From positions 1 to 64,000 of the forward strand of contig NZ_CAMLIX010000002.1 in assembly GCF_946479975.1 (NCBI RefSeq): a stretch of 64,000 nucleotides of DNA, read 5' to 3'. Made by a program: the position numbers and the translations under genes. The notes beneath the pieces are model-generated. The model saw only the letters and a program-made list of their open reading frames with translations. It searched no databases and was not told the DNA's origin. The stretch comes from an uncultured Flavobacterium sp. Lineage in GTDB: Bacteria > Bacteroidota > Bacteroidia > Flavobacteriales > Flavobacteriaceae. Shown one piece after another: positions 7,907-16,507 of this stretch. Every line of letters starts with the position of its first letter. The stretch's first letter is position 1.

Positions 7907-7927
7907 AACAGGTTTCCAAAACCTGTT
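7907..7927. terminator. Perfect hairpin after tatD
   Basis: AACAGGTTT (7907-7915) pairs with AAACCTGTT (7919-7927) around a 3-nt loop. There is no clean T-run on either side, so termination is plausible but not proven. Confidence 0.4.
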
Positions 7928-8080
7928 GGGTATTTATTTGTTGGCTTTTAAATCAGGTGTTTGTACTTGGTTTGAAGGCTTTTTATTTTGTATATATTTG
8001 ATGAAACTGAGAAGTAGTGTAAAGTATATGTAAGAAAGCATGTGTATTTTTTGATACAAATAAAATCTTACATTTATGAC

Positions 8081-8101
8081 TTATTATTATTATTATTATT
8101 A
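8081..8101 (+). repeat. (TTA)7 microsatellite upstream of the AlbA_2 gene
   Basis: Seven perfect TTA units end 13 nt before the ATG at 8115. The tract lies in the presumed promoter/leader, where slippage could change expression. The rest of the 219-nt gap holds only the hairpin at 7907. Confidence 0.7.
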
Positions 8102-8114
8102 TATAAAATCTTAG

Positions 8115-9062
8115 ATGTCAAACTTATTAGATAAAACAGAATTCACACAACAAGATATATTGAATATAATATCTTCAAGAACAGAGGAATCAATCAATAT
8201 TGATTTTAAAGATGCTCGATCATTATCTTCTGGAGATGGAAAAGAGATATCAAAAGATGTTAGCGCATTTGCAAATTCAGATGGAGGTCTAATTTTTTAT
8301 GGTATTAATGAAGATAATCACGTTGCAACGGACTTGTCATTTGTTGATGGCAACAAGTATAACAAAGAATGGCTCGAAAATAAAATTACATCTAATATAC
8401 AGCAAAGGATTCATGACATACTAATTATTCCCGTGCGTTTTGATAATGATATAAATAGAACTATTTATGTTGTAAAAATTCCAAAATCTTTAAATACTCC
8501 ACATATAAATAGTTTTGATAATAAATACTATCGTCGATTTAATTTTAAATCTGTTCCGATGGAAGAGTATGAAGTTAGAGATTCATATTTTAGAGCTAAT
8601 GGTAGTAAAGTTATTATCGAGAAGTCAACAATTACTTTAGAAGAGGGTATAAATAAAGACTCTTTTAATTTTAATATAGAAGTGCATGCATCAAACATTG
8701 GGACTTTTGTTGCTGAAAAATATAGAATTTCCTGTAATATTAAAGATTTTAAGTCAGCTCTTATTAAATGTAAAGACTCATATCTGACAACATATAAATT
8801 TAATGATGGTTATAAAATATCAACTAAAGATACGCCAGCTATTTTTCCAAACGAAGTCCTAAATATCCTTAGCTTTAATCTTGTAATATCAAAAAAAGAT
8901 TATTTAGATTTTATAACTAGCATACAAATTAATTTTTACACTTATAATGTTGGTTCATTTGAAGATGAGTCTCAGCCCAAGCTAGTAAAATTAATGAAAG
9001 ATTTAGTTAGGGATTTAGATGCTGAGTTTTATCAATCACGTCATCCTGACGAAAAAGAATAA
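8115..9062 (+). CDS. AlbA_2 / Schlafen-like domain protein
   Basis: The product has 315 residues. The first about 160 match the AlbA_2 (Schlafen-type putative nucleic-acid-binding) domain: EESINIDFKDA, KEISKDVSAFANSDGG, LIFYGINED, YVVKIPKS, and the FDNKYYRRFNFKSVPM segment. The C-terminal half is beta-rich with no family I recognise. In animals Schlafen proteins with this fold cut tRNA; bacterial AlbA_2 proteins are usually annotated as transcriptional regulators or ATP-binding proteins and are common near defence genes. The DNA is noticeably more A/T-rich than the flanking genes. It is followed after 45 nt by a small ORF and an overlapping membrane gene, forming a likely three-gene cassette. 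Confidence 0.8.
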   Translation: MSNLLDKTEFTQQDILNIISSRTEESINIDFKDARSLSSGDGKEISKDVSAFANSDGGLIFYGINEDNHVATDLSFVDGNKYNKEWLENKITSNIQQRIHDILIIPVRFDNDINRTIYVVKIPKSLNTPHINSFDNKYYRRFNFKSVPMEEYEVRDSYFRANGSKVIIEKSTITLEEGINKDSFNFNIEVHASNIGTFVAEKYRISCNIKDFKSALIKCKDSYLTTYKFNDGYKISTKDTPAIFPNEVLNILSFNLVISKKDYLDFITSIQINFYTYNVGSFEDESQPKLVKLMKDLVRDLDAEFYQSRHPDEKE

Positions 9063-9107
9063 TATCCTATTTTAATTATTTCTATTTAACCATAAAATAA
9101 TAAACTA

Positions 9108-9314
9108 ATGACACTATTACAATTTATTAATGCGAAACTTGAAGAAGAAAGCCAGGTGGGTGATTTAGCAAGAGATGCTAAAACTGATTCGAAATTTAAG
9201 AAAATTAAAACTGATAAAGAAAGATTAGAATATTTAGAGTATGAAACATATAAAATCCGTGAAGTCTATGAAGATTTTCTTGATGAGTTTAACGCAATTA
9301 ATGGTAAGCAATGA
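9108..9314 (+). CDS. Small hypothetical protein, possibly YozE/SAM-like
   Basis: The product has 68 residues, highly charged and helical: it begins MTLLQFINAKLEEES and has VGDLARDAKTDSKF, then a Tyr-rich helix. The spacing of hydrophobic residues recalls the YozE sterile-alpha-motif-like fold, but the match is weak. Its last codons overlap the next gene (ATGA type overlap at 9311-9314), which argues for translational coupling. Confidence 0.55.
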   Translation: MTLLQFINAKLEEESQVGDLARDAKTDSKFKKIKTDKERLEYLEYETYKIREVYEDFLDEFNAINGKQ

Positions 9315-10030
9315 GTGATGGATTATCTAAAAATATAGGCGAAGCTAATGATAATAAGTTTAGAATTATTACTGATCTAGCAACAGCTTTAACTATTGGC
9401 AGTATCCTTCTATTTGAACTGGCGTGGGTATATTGGTCATACTATTTCAATGTCTTAAATATTGATAATTCGTTCATTGATATGCCATTTGAAAAATACC
9501 TTACAACGACTTGGTATATTGCATTAATAGTAATGGTTTGTTTTGTTGGATTGATTTTTAGGATATTTGAAGATAATAGAGAAGAACTGGAATTACTTCC
9601 AGTCGTCTTTATGGTCAGTTTGTCAGTTGCCAGTATATCGGCACAAATTCTTGATGATGGGAAAATAGTAATCTGGATTTTTTTTTTGATTCTATTAATT
9701 GTAATAATTCTTAGATATTTTTACGACAAGGGAAAAATTCCAATTGTTGAAATAAAGAAGAATAATTTTTTAATTTTCTTTACAATACTTGTTTATTCTC
9801 TTAGTTCGTTTGTTTTTATGAAAAAAGGTGAAAGGAATGCTAATGAGTTATTAAAAAATTATAAAACTGATGTCGAAATTACTTTTAATAATGGCGCCCG
9901 TGCTAAAGGTAAATTTATATCCTTTATGAATAGTAAATATTTTATCCTTATTAAAAATAAAAAAGGCAAAATCGAAACTGTAGTTTTAAATGATAGTGAA
10001 ATACATCATTCAAAATTCGTAAAAGAGTAA
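9311..10030 (+). CDS. Four-helix membrane protein with soluble C-terminal domain
   Basis: The product has 239 residues. Hydrophobic segments lie near residues 22-45, 68-85, 103-140 (probably two close segments) and 150-170. The C-terminal 65 residues are soluble and Lys-rich: LKNYKTDVEITFNNGARAKG and later YFILIKNKKGKIETVVLND, which looks like a small beta-barrel (SH3/LSM-like) module. No family is recognised. It overlaps the upstream small ORF by four bases and closes the AlbA_2 cassette. Membrane effectors often end defence operons, but nothing here proves such a role. Confidence 0.7.
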   Translation: MSDGLSKNIGEANDNKFRIITDLATALTIGSILLFELAWVYWSYYFNVLNIDNSFIDMPFEKYLTTTWYIALIVMVCFVGLIFRIFEDNREELELLPVVFMVSLSVASISAQILDDGKIVIWIFFLILLIVIILRYFYDKGKIPIVEIKKNNFLIFFTILVYSLSSFVFMKKGERNANELLKNYKTDVEITFNNGARAKGKFISFMNSKYFILIKNKKGKIETVVLNDSEIHHSKFVKE

Positions 10031-10141
10031 TTATGTTTTTTAGTCTCTGGAATTCATGTTGAAAACAATAGGTAGATATTTATAGAGATTACTCTATATC
10101 CTAATCAGAATACGGTTAATTATACTACAGTGAATAAATTT

Positions 10142-10216
10142 TATCTTTGCTTTTAATCTGATAAAAAATAATAAAGTAAGTTTTTTCTTTCTTTTTAAAA
10201 TAAAAGAATATCTTTG
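10142..10216 (+). promoter_or_regulatory. Two TATCTTTG -7 boxes before the structured RNA
   Basis: TATCTTTG occurs at 10142-10149 and again at 10209-10216, both perfect TAnnTTTG elements followed by cttt. No good TTTG lies 19-22 nt upstream of either. A perfect short inverted repeat, TAGGAT-ATC-ATCCTA, follows at 10232-10246 and may be an operator or a leader hairpin. Confidence 0.45.
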
Positions 10217-10275
10217 CTTTGCTAAAATACCTAGGATATCATCCTAAAAACTTTTATAAGTTAACATAAGCGATT

Positions 10276-10351
10276 CCCTCGCCATGATGTACCTGCGGAA
10301 ACAATGGTAAATCTATCCTATTCGGGTATTTTAGCACATCTAAAGCGAGGG
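10276..10351 (+). ncRNA. Candidate three-way-junction structured RNA in a leader
   Basis: CCCTCGC (10276-10282) pairs with GCGAGGG (10345-10351). Inside, GATGT (10286-10290) pairs with ACATC (10336-10340), ACC (10291-10293) can pair with GGT (10306-10308), and TATCC (10314-10318) pairs with GGGTA (10324-10328) around TATTC. The result is a closed multi-branch fold 27 nt before the ATG at 10378. It may be a cis-acting leader or an independent RNA. I cannot match it to a known riboswitch. Confidence 0.5.
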
Positions 10352-10377
10352 TTTCGTGTGTCTAATAATTTTCGATT

Positions 10378-10656
10378 ATGCTAAAAGAAAATCAAAAACC
10401 AACACATCGAGATGTAGTGCCATCCGTACTTAATTTCCTTTCAGACGAAATGTTCGATGGAGATTACAAAGAGCAACCAATGTATTTGCAGGAAATCTTC
10501 GAGCTCCTCATGCATACAGAATTTGGCGATGATATTTTATTAAGGCAAAAAATGCTAAGCTGTTTACGAACAAGCAGAAATCTGGCAGAAACTTTAGCTC
10601 CGTTTTCAGACAAGCAAATTCATAAAGCTTGCGCCAGTCTAAAAGTAAACCAATAA
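10378..10656 (+). CDS. Small helical hypothetical protein
   Basis: The product has 92 residues, all helical by eye, starting MLKENQKPTHRDVVPSVLNF and containing FELLMHTEFGDDILLRQKML and a C-terminal CASLKVNQ. There is no signal peptide and no membrane segment. The family is not recognised. It follows the structured leader at 10276-10351 and is closed by a weak terminator, so it looks like a single-gene unit. Confidence 0.65.
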   Translation: MLKENQKPTHRDVVPSVLNFLSDEMFDGDYKEQPMYLQEIFELLMHTEFGDDILLRQKMLSCLRTSRNLAETLAPFSDKQIHKACASLKVNQ

Positions 10657-10665
10657 AAACCCAAA

Positions 10666-10698
10666 CCCTGCCAATACCAATTGGTGGGGTATTTTTTT
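10666..10698 (+). terminator. Probable terminator after the 92-residue ORF
   Basis: ATACC (10674-10678) pairs with GGTAT (10688-10692) around an inner complementary AATT/CCAATTGG core, and a run of T follows to 10698. Confidence 0.45.
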
Positions 10699-10837
10699 AC
10701 AATCAAATAGTATTTTTAATTCTAGAGATTTTTTAACACTTTAAAGATATTCTTTTAAGATAAAATTGTTTTAAAATTCTTACTTTACCGCTTCAAAATA
10801 AAAGCCAATAATAATACTTGTTTTACACTTTAGCAAA

Positions 10838-13800
10838 ATGAAAAAAAGTCTCAAATACATTGATGGAAATTCAGATAAATTCTGGGAAATTGAAGTAACA
10901 GGAGTCAATTATACTGTCACTTATGGAAAAAACGGAACATCTGGAACAACACAAACCAAAAGCTTTGCTTCGGATGAAGAATGTCTGAAAATGGCAGAAA
11001 AAATAGTGGCAGAAAAAGTTAAAAAAGGATATTCAGAAACTGGAGAAGTTGATGTTGATTCAAAACCAAAATCGGCCAAAACTAAAAATTCCGATGAGGT
11101 TATTGAAGAATATGACAACATTATAAAATCTAAAAATATAAAGCTGCTTTTGCCTTTGCTTCAAGAAAAATCGAAAGGCAATATTGAAGCTTTAAAAAAA
11201 CATATCAAAAAATGTAAACGTTACTGGATGACGTATACAGATTTGACCAAAGATCCTGATTACAAAAAAAAGGACAAACACGATTACGGTTGGGGAGTAA
11301 GAGGCGATCAGAATCAAAAGGAAATTATTACCCTTAGCGCTATTGCGTTATTTGATAAAACCGATATCAATTCGTGGGATGAAGCACTTCAATTATTAGA
11401 CGAAGCCGACCAAAAACCGTATGTTTTAGAAACGTTATTGTGGGCAAAACCAAATTGGCTGGAAACTTTTATTCTCGAAAAAGTTAGAAGAGAAGATTGG
11501 AGAAGCTTTAATTATCATATCCTTCGCCAGTTTGAAGAACAGGGTTTAATTCAATTCAATCCAGAATTGTATGCTTTGTGTTTGGCAAATGTCAACGAGT
11601 GGCGTTCTAAAATAAAAAGCAGGGATTTTATTGCTAAAGCTTTAGAAGATAAAACAACCTATCAGCGAGATATTCCTGAGATGTTCAATTATGAAACGGG
11701 GCTTCAAAACGTTTATTTTAGAGATAATGATAATCAGAAATATGACGAGTTTAGTACTTGGGCGATTATTTACAAAGAATTATTAGAGCAGAAAAAAATG
11801 GATCGTGCTTTCTTTTTTGAAAATGCGATTCAGATCCAAACCAAAGAATGGAACAACAATATCAAATCGTTTTTCAGAAAAAGAATCGAAGAATTTGGCG
11901 CTACAGAAGACGAACTAGTTATCTATCAGGAAAATATATTTTCACTTTTGCACAATTCGTATCCACCGATTACGAGTTACGGAATCGAATTGGTAAAGAA
12001 AATATATGAGCATCCGAAATTTAAAACCAAATCATTTTTAGAATGGCTGGAGCCAATGATGATGCGGAGCGACTGTAAAGCCGGAATCAAAAGCGCATTG
12101 CCAGTTTTGGAAAAAATGAGTAAAGCCAATCCGAAATTAAACAACACAATTGCGTCAATCATAGCAGATATTTACGTAATCGCCGATTTGACTTTGCAGG
12201 AACGCGCGAGCAAAATCCTTTTAAAATTAGGTTCTGCGAAAGATAAAGTTTTGAAAGAAAAACTTTCTTCGTACGTGTCATTGATGCAGGGAAATATCAA
12301 ATCTGGTTTGAGTCAGTTTTTGGATGAAGAAGCGTTGAATGGCGCTGATTCAGATTTTGAAGAATATCATTTCGAACCTAAAAAAGAATTGTTGCTGACG
12401 GAAGAAGTACAATTGCCAAAAGACTGGAACGAGATTTTGTTTCAGTTTGGAAATTTCATTAGTTCAGACGAAGCTTTAGATTCCGAAATCCTTATGAATA
12501 CCTATATTCAGCAAAGAGATTTATTCCCAGCTGATTATACTGCGCAATTACAGCCTTATGAAAAACAGCTTCAAAAAAGTTATTTTGAAGCTGATCACAA
12601 AAATGTGATGAAGTCGTTTTTATCTCAAAAAATAGCAAATATCAATGGAAAATTTGACAGCCGTTTCAAACATTATTCAAAAATAAATACCAATTTTTTA
12701 ATCAAACCTTTGTTAGAAAAAGTACAGCAGAAAATCGATTCAAATTCGAAACTGCCAATGCTTTCTTTCCCAAGTCACAAACCCTATTGGGTTGCGCCGA
12801 AAGTTTTGATTGAAAGAGTCATTGCATATCAAAAGGCAAACGAAGAAATTGATTCTGTCGATCTAGCCATTGCGATTGCCAGAATGCCAAGAGAAAATAC
12901 AGAGGAATCAATTTCGTTATTAGATCAAATCGAAGGAGAGTTAAAACCTTTACTGTCATTTGCTTTAGGAAAAGAAGATAAACCGACCATTGATTCTACT
13001 TCATTAGTTTCAAAACTGCTGGCAACATTGGGCAAAACAACAAAAGAAACAGGTAATTTGTCTTTATGGGCCGTTGTTGCGAGAACATTTTATCCAGAAA
13101 GTACCTTTACCGAATTTGAAAGTACATATTTAAAAGACGTTCCGTTTGTGGTTTCGCCATATATTGCAGCAATTAAATTTAAAGAGCAGTGGAACGAATG
13201 GACAAATTATCAAACCAAACAAAAAGAAAGATCTCCATCTTGGTATGAACTTCGTTTTGATATGCCCAATTATTCCAAAATTCCGAACTATTTGCTTTAT
13301 AGCCAGGATATTTACAGCAGATCCAACAGCTGGGATTATAATTTAAACTATGCTGGAAACACCTATTATTGGCACAGTTTAACGCCGCAAAATTCAGATG
13401 CCTTAGCATTAACGTTATTGAATAACTGCAGAATTACAGATGGTTCTAAACCAGAATTAAGAGGTTTTTTAGACGTAATTAACCGACCTGAATTTAGATT
13501 TTCTGAAAATTCGATTGTTTTATTTGCGACATGTTTTTTTCAAGAGAAAAAAGATTTACGGTTATTGGCTTCTGAAACTTTAATTAATCTTATTGAAAAG
13601 CAAACTCTTCATCTTGATAAATTTGCTCAGAAAACAGCATTTTTAGCTTCTGAGAAATACGGTGCTTTTTCTAGATTAACAGACGGAATAATTGCTCTAA
13701 AAGATATTTCGCCTTTACACAATAGTGCATTGCTTCAGTTTTTTAATGCTTTCTTTGCTAATTTGGATGTGAAAGAAAAACTGCCGACTAACTTTAAGAA

Positions 13801-13930
13801 AATGGTAGAAAATTATGTCGATGTTTTAATTAAAACCAATCAAAAACCATCTGAAAATGCAAGTTTGTTTTTTGAACAATGGAAAGATAATGCTTCGCTT
13901 AAATCATTGATTAAGCAAATTTTAAAATAA
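10838..13930 (+). CDS. WGR-domain large helical-repeat protein (DUF6493-like)
   Basis: The product has 1030 residues. Residues 1-70 are a WGR domain: [32 protein letters not shown] and a Lys-rich helix. WGR domains bind nucleic acid ends, best known from PARP enzymes. The rest is a long alpha-helical solenoid without a catalytic motif I can identify; the WGR plus DUF6493-type architecture is frequent in Bacteroidota. It ends 5 nt before the SWIM zinc-finger gene, a tight operon. E. coli MolR/yeh-type loci also combine WGR-containing helical proteins with SWIM proteins and MoxR/vWA genes, but the latter are not in this window. A role in sensing broken nucleic acid is an inference. Confidence 0.75.
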   Translation: MKKSLKYIDGNSDKFWEIEVTGVNYTVTYGKNGTSGTTQTKSFASDEECLKMAEKIVAEKVKKGYSETGEVDVDSKPKSAKTKNSDEVIEEYDNIIKSKNIKLLLPLLQEKSKGNIEALKKHIKKCKRYWMTYTDLTKDPDYKKKDKHDYGWGVRGDQNQKEIITLSAIALFDKTDINSWDEALQLLDEADQKPYVLETLLWAKPNWLETFILEKVRREDWRSFNYHILRQFEEQGLIQFNPELYALCLANVNEWRSKIKSRDFIAKALEDKTTYQRDIPEMFNYETGLQNVYFRDNDNQKYDEFSTWAIIYKELLEQKKMDRAFFFENAIQIQTKEWNNNIKSFFRKRIEEFGATEDELVIYQENIFSLLHNSYPPITSYGIELVKKIYEHPKFKTKSFLEWLEPMMMRSDCKAGIKSALPVLEKMSKANPKLNNTIASIIADIYVIADLTLQERASKILLKLGSAKDKVLKEKLSSYVSLMQGNIKSGLSQFLDEEALNGADSDFEEYHFEPKKELLLTEEVQLPKDWNEILFQFGNFISSDEALDSEILMNTYIQQRDLFPADYTAQLQPYEKQLQKSYFEADHKNVMKSFLSQKIANINGKFDSRFKHYSKINTNFLIKPLLEKVQQKIDSNSKLPMLSFPSHKPYWVAPKVLIERVIAYQKANEEIDSVDLAIAIARMPRENTEESISLLDQIEGELKPLLSFALGKEDKPTIDSTSLVSKLLATLGKTTKETGNLSLWAVVARTFYPESTFTEFESTYLKDVPFVVSPYIAAIKFKEQWNEWTNYQTKQKERSPSWYELRFDMPNYSKIPNYLLYSQDIYSRSNSWDYNLNYAGNTYYWHSLTPQNSDALALTLLNNCRITDGSKPELRGFLDVINRPEFRFSENSIVLFATCFFQEKKDLRLLASETLINLIEKQTLHLDKFAQKTAFLASEKYGAFSRLTDGIIALKDISPLHNSALLQFFNAFFANLDVKEKLPTNFKKMVENYVDVLIKTNQKPSENASLFFEQWKDNASLKSLIKQILK

Positions 13931-13935
13931 AGAAA

Positions 13936-15264
13936 ATGACAGATTTAGAATATAATTATAAAGGAATTTCGACTTATAGTAAAACCAAAGGAATCAATAA
14001 TTTGATTTTGGCGCACCAGACCGAAATTGAAGAGGTAAACAATATTCCGTGTTTTTTCTGGGGAAGTTTGACCGATCCGTATGTCACGGCAAAATGCTGG
14101 AGTACGATTGCGAAAGTCGTTCGTTCGAGTTTTGGACCTATTCCGCCAAGTCTTCGCGATCCTATTGTTTCTGCGGGCGCAGAGAGATTGCGTTTTGAAG
14201 GATTTTCGTCTTGTAATGGAGTTTACGTAAGATTAGACATGAAACCAGAAGCAATCGATGGAGAATTTATTGCCAGCGGAACCACAAATGTCGATTTCAA
14301 CGAACCAATGTTGAATGCATTAAATGCCATTCAGAAAAATGAAAAAGTAACCTTAGCCGTTGGTCAGCAAGATGTTCAGGTTATTACGAGCAAAGCAAAA
14401 GTAGTAGAGAAAAAAGTGACTTTGCCAATGCGCTGGATAAAAGGTTTAACGAGTGTTCAACTGTATTTGGCCGATATGGATTTAAAATTCGAATTGAATA
14501 AAATCCAAACTATCCAGTTATTTCAAAGTTTACCAAAAGGAAGCGTTAAAGGGGATTTTTTTATAACTAAAAGAGCAGGGAAATTCATGTTTTCGACTTT
14601 GGCAACAGCCGACAGTGTAAGAATAGGAGGAGTGCAAAGGTTACGATTATTAGAAGGAATTTTGGCTATTGTAGATAAGATTTTTGTTTACGAATCTTCA
14701 GACAAGCAGACGTGCTCAATTGTATGCGAATTTGGAAAAATGCAGTTGTTAATGGCGTTTTCTCCAGATTCATATCGTGGATTTTCTGGAGAAGGAAACG
14801 TATTGGAAACCATGACTGAAAACCTGCCAGTAGAATGGGTTTATGGTTTAAACAGTTTATTAAAATCAAATGAAATGTTTGATCCAACAATGCTTTCTAT
14901 AGAAAATGATATTGATTTTGGAACAATGGACAACTTGACTTCCAGTTTATCTTCAATGGGATTATTGGGTTATGATTTAAGCGAAAAAGCCTATTTTTAC
15001 AGACGTCTTCCATTTAAAACCGAAAGAATTTTGTCTTTAAATCCACGACTTAAAAATGCTAAAAAGTTGATTGATAACGAAGAAGTGGAAATCACAGAAA
15101 GAAGAGCCAATTATATTGAAGCAAAAGTAAAAGGTTCTGGTGTGATTTATAAAGTTATAATTGACAACAATTCTCAAAAATGCACCTGCGATTGGTTTAC
15201 CGCCTATCAAGGAAAGCGTGGTATCTGTAAGCATATTTTAGCAGTAAAAATGACTATTTCGTAA
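13936..15264 (+). CDS. SWIM zinc-finger protein
   Basis: The product has 442 residues. The C-terminus carries KCTCDWFTAYQGKRGICKH, the C-x-C-n-C-x-H signature of a SWIM zinc finger, which binds nucleic acid or protein. The N-terminal about 380 residues form a mixed alpha/beta region I do not recognise, with FGPIPPSLRDPIVSAGAERL near residue 73. It starts 5 nt after the WGR gene and is surely cotranscribed and functionally paired with it. SWIM proteins of this type occur beside WGR and MoxR/vWA genes in several phyla. No terminator is evident before the next promoter at 15303. Confidence 0.85.
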   Translation: MTDLEYNYKGISTYSKTKGINNLILAHQTEIEEVNNIPCFFWGSLTDPYVTAKCWSTIAKVVRSSFGPIPPSLRDPIVSAGAERLRFEGFSSCNGVYVRLDMKPEAIDGEFIASGTTNVDFNEPMLNALNAIQKNEKVTLAVGQQDVQVITSKAKVVEKKVTLPMRWIKGLTSVQLYLADMDLKFELNKIQTIQLFQSLPKGSVKGDFFITKRAGKFMFSTLATADSVRIGGVQRLRLLEGILAIVDKIFVYESSDKQTCSIVCEFGKMQLLMAFSPDSYRGFSGEGNVLETMTENLPVEWVYGLNSLLKSNEMFDPTMLSIENDIDFGTMDNLTSSLSSMGLLGYDLSEKAYFYRRLPFKTERILSLNPRLKNAKKLIDNEEVEITERRANYIEAKVKGSGVIYKVIIDNNSQKCTCDWFTAYQGKRGICKHILAVKMTIS

Positions 15265-15302
15265 AACTGAAAAATGTTTGTTTTTTAAAATTTTCATGGA
15301 GT

Positions 15303-15335
15303 TTTGTTAAATTATGAAATAAAAGACTACATTTG
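15303..15335 (+). promoter_or_regulatory. Consensus promoter of small ORF 1
   Basis: TTTG (15303-15306), 21 nt, TACATTTG (15328-15335): a full match to the Bacteroidota -33/-7 consensus. The same 21-nt spacing is used for small ORF 2. Confidence 0.7.
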
Positions 15336-15363
15336 TCTCCGAAATAAAACAAAAGAAATACAT

Positions 15364-15462
15364 ATGAAACTTTCAATAGCACACAATTTTGACCTTTCTG
15401 CAGGATATCTTCCGGCTGAGAATTCAGGATGCATTATGTATTTTTATGAAATTGAAATGTAA
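15364..15462 (+). CDS. 32-residue small ORF 1 with LPxxxxGCI motif
   Basis: The ORF runs ATG to TAA, beginning MKLSIAHNFDLSAG, then LPAENSGCI and an aromatic/acidic tail (MYFYEIEM). It has its own consensus promoter 28 nt upstream and a strong terminator 30 nt downstream. It resembles a second ORF at 15898: both start M-[KN]-[LF]-[SN]-x-A-[HY] and contain L-P-[AS]-x-[ND]-x-G-C-I. That shared pattern is the main reason to believe translation. It could be a bioactive peptide, a leader peptide, or a marker of a small RNA. Function unknown. Confidence 0.55.
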   Translation: MKLSIAHNFDLSAGYLPAENSGCIMYFYEIEM

Positions 15463-15491
15463 GTTTTAGAGTCAAACTCATCATAAAATAG

Positions 15492-15524
15492 AAAAGCGTC
15501 CTCAAAGTAGGACGCTTTTTTTGT
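15492..15524 (+). terminator. Rho-independent terminator of small ORF 1
   Basis: AAGCGTCCT (15494-15502) pairs with AGGACGCTT (15509-15517), loop CAAAGT, then a T-run. This is a 9-bp textbook terminator. Confidence 0.85.
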
Positions 15525-15800
15525 TACAGACATTTTGAATTCGTTAAAAAAGCACTTGGACTTCGCTCGGCGTGACAAGAAAATGATAAACAACAAACCT
15601 TAACTAAAAATAATTTAAAAAATAATTGACCAAATGTTTAATGATTAATCAAAATAGTGAAATATAATCTTGAAAAGTAATCTGATGAGAGACAGTCATT
15701 TGATACAAAAAGAAATCTGCATCAGTTTGCGGACAGGAATTTCTATTTTTATATTTTACATTTAAGTAATTGATAATCAATAAAATAAATTAAAAAATAA

Positions 15801-15833
15801 TTTGGAAATATGAATTTTTCGACTTTATCTTTG
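15801..15833 (+). promoter_or_regulatory. Consensus promoter of small ORF 2
   Basis: TTTG (15801-15804), 21 nt, TATCTTTG (15826-15833). The spacing is identical to the promoter of small ORF 1. Between the two units (15525-15800) I see nothing but A/T-rich sequence and a fragment of a dispersed repeat (cttcgctcggcgtgac near 15559). Confidence 0.7.
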
Positions 15834-15897
15834 CCGAAGAAAATCAGAACAAAGATTTTTAAATAAAAACGATTTTAAAATAAATAAAGCATATAAA

Positions 15898-15990
15898 ATG
15901 AATTTCAATTCAGCATACATACTAGAATCACTACTTCCGAGCTTCGACCTTGGATGTATAACAATACAGGTGCATAAACATGGACAATAG
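15898..15990 (+). CDS. 30-residue small ORF 2 with LPxxxxGCI motif
   Basis: The ORF runs ATG to TAG, beginning MNFNSAYILESL, then LPSFDLGCI and a basic tail (TIQVHKHGQ). It aligns with small ORF 1 at the start and across the LPxxxxGCI box, while the DNA between differs, so the peptide rather than the DNA seems conserved. It has its own promoter, a hairpin (GGATA-CGTA-TATCC) right after the stop codon and a terminator. It lies just upstream of the odd tRNA cluster. Function unknown. Confidence 0.55.
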   Translation: MNFNSAYILESLLPSFDLGCITIQVHKHGQ

Positions 15991-16016
15991 GATACGTATA
16001 TCCTTATAAATCTTGC

Positions 16017-16046
16017 AAGCACCTTTAATCGGGTGCTTTTTTTATG
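16017..16046 (+). terminator. Rho-independent terminator of small ORF 2
   Basis: AAGCACC (16017-16023) pairs with GGTGCTT (about 16032-16038) and is followed by a T-run. It separates small ORF 2 from the tRNA genes starting at 16060. Confidence 0.8.
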
Positions 16047-16059
16047 CCCAAAAATTACT

Positions 16060-16132
16060 GATTTCGTAGCTCAATTGGCAGAGCGCTTGACTGTTAATCA
16101 AGAAGTTGATGGTTCGATTCCATCCGAAATCG
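16060..16132 (+). tRNA. tRNA-Asn(GTT)
   Basis: Acceptor GATTTCG/CGAAATC, T-A at positions 8-9, D-arm GCTC/GAGC, anticodon stem CTTGA/TCAAG with loop CTGTTAA (anticodon GTT), T-arm GATGG-TTCGATT-CCATC, discriminator G. No CCA is encoded. It is the most regular member of the four-gene cluster. Confidence 0.9.
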
Positions 16133-16152
16133 CTTGTTCTCTAGAAGGAACT

Positions 16153-16225
16153 GGCTCATTGGGGTTACTGGCTAATCTTCCCGACTGTCTCTCGGGAGAA
16201 ACGGGTTCGACTCCCGTATGAGCCG
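16153..16225 (+). tRNA. tRNA-Asp(GTC)-like with reduced D-arm
   Basis: Acceptor GGCTCAT/ATGAGCC (7 bp), anticodon stem CCCGA/TCGGG with loop CTGTCTC (GTC), T-arm ACGGG-TTCGACT-CCCGT, discriminator G as expected for Asp. The D-arm is abnormal: three nt after the acceptor, then GGTT/AATC around a 7-nt loop, and two nt before the anticodon stem. It may be a functional odd tRNA or a decoy. Confidence 0.7.
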
Positions 16226-16346
16226 CTTTTTTTTAAGTTGCTGAGGGGCTAAGATTCTAAGCTACTGAGTTATTTAGATTCAGAGTTAAAAGTTAAAAAA
16301 AAAACTTAGCCTCTCAGAACCTTAGTATCTCAGAACCTTAAAACAA

Positions 16347-16418
16347 CTGGGAAGATAACGGAGGTTGTTTACCCGCTTTGGATGCGGGAGGTCGCAGGTT
16401 CGAATCCTGCTTCCCAGA
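16347..16418 (+). tRNA. tRNA-Pro(TGG)-like with minimal D-arm
   Basis: Acceptor CTGGGAA/TTCCCAG, anticodon stem CCCGC/GCGGG with loop TTTGGAT (TGG), T-arm GCAGG-TTCGAAT-CCTGC, discriminator A. Positions 8-9 read GA rather than TA, and the D-arm is TAAC/GTTG around only GGAG. Such a D-loop cannot make the normal contact with the T-loop. Confidence 0.65.
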
Positions 16419-16507
16419 CAAAAAATGGTTTTGAAGTTATGAGATGTAAAGTTAAAAAGTAAAAACTTAGTTCCTGAGAATCTTAGCCACTTAGAACCTT
16501 AAAAAAT

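Noticed and set aside
16033..16221. 62-codon open frame across the tRNA cluster
   Set aside because: It is the translation of the tRNA-Asn and tRNA-Asp-like genes and has no independent start signals.
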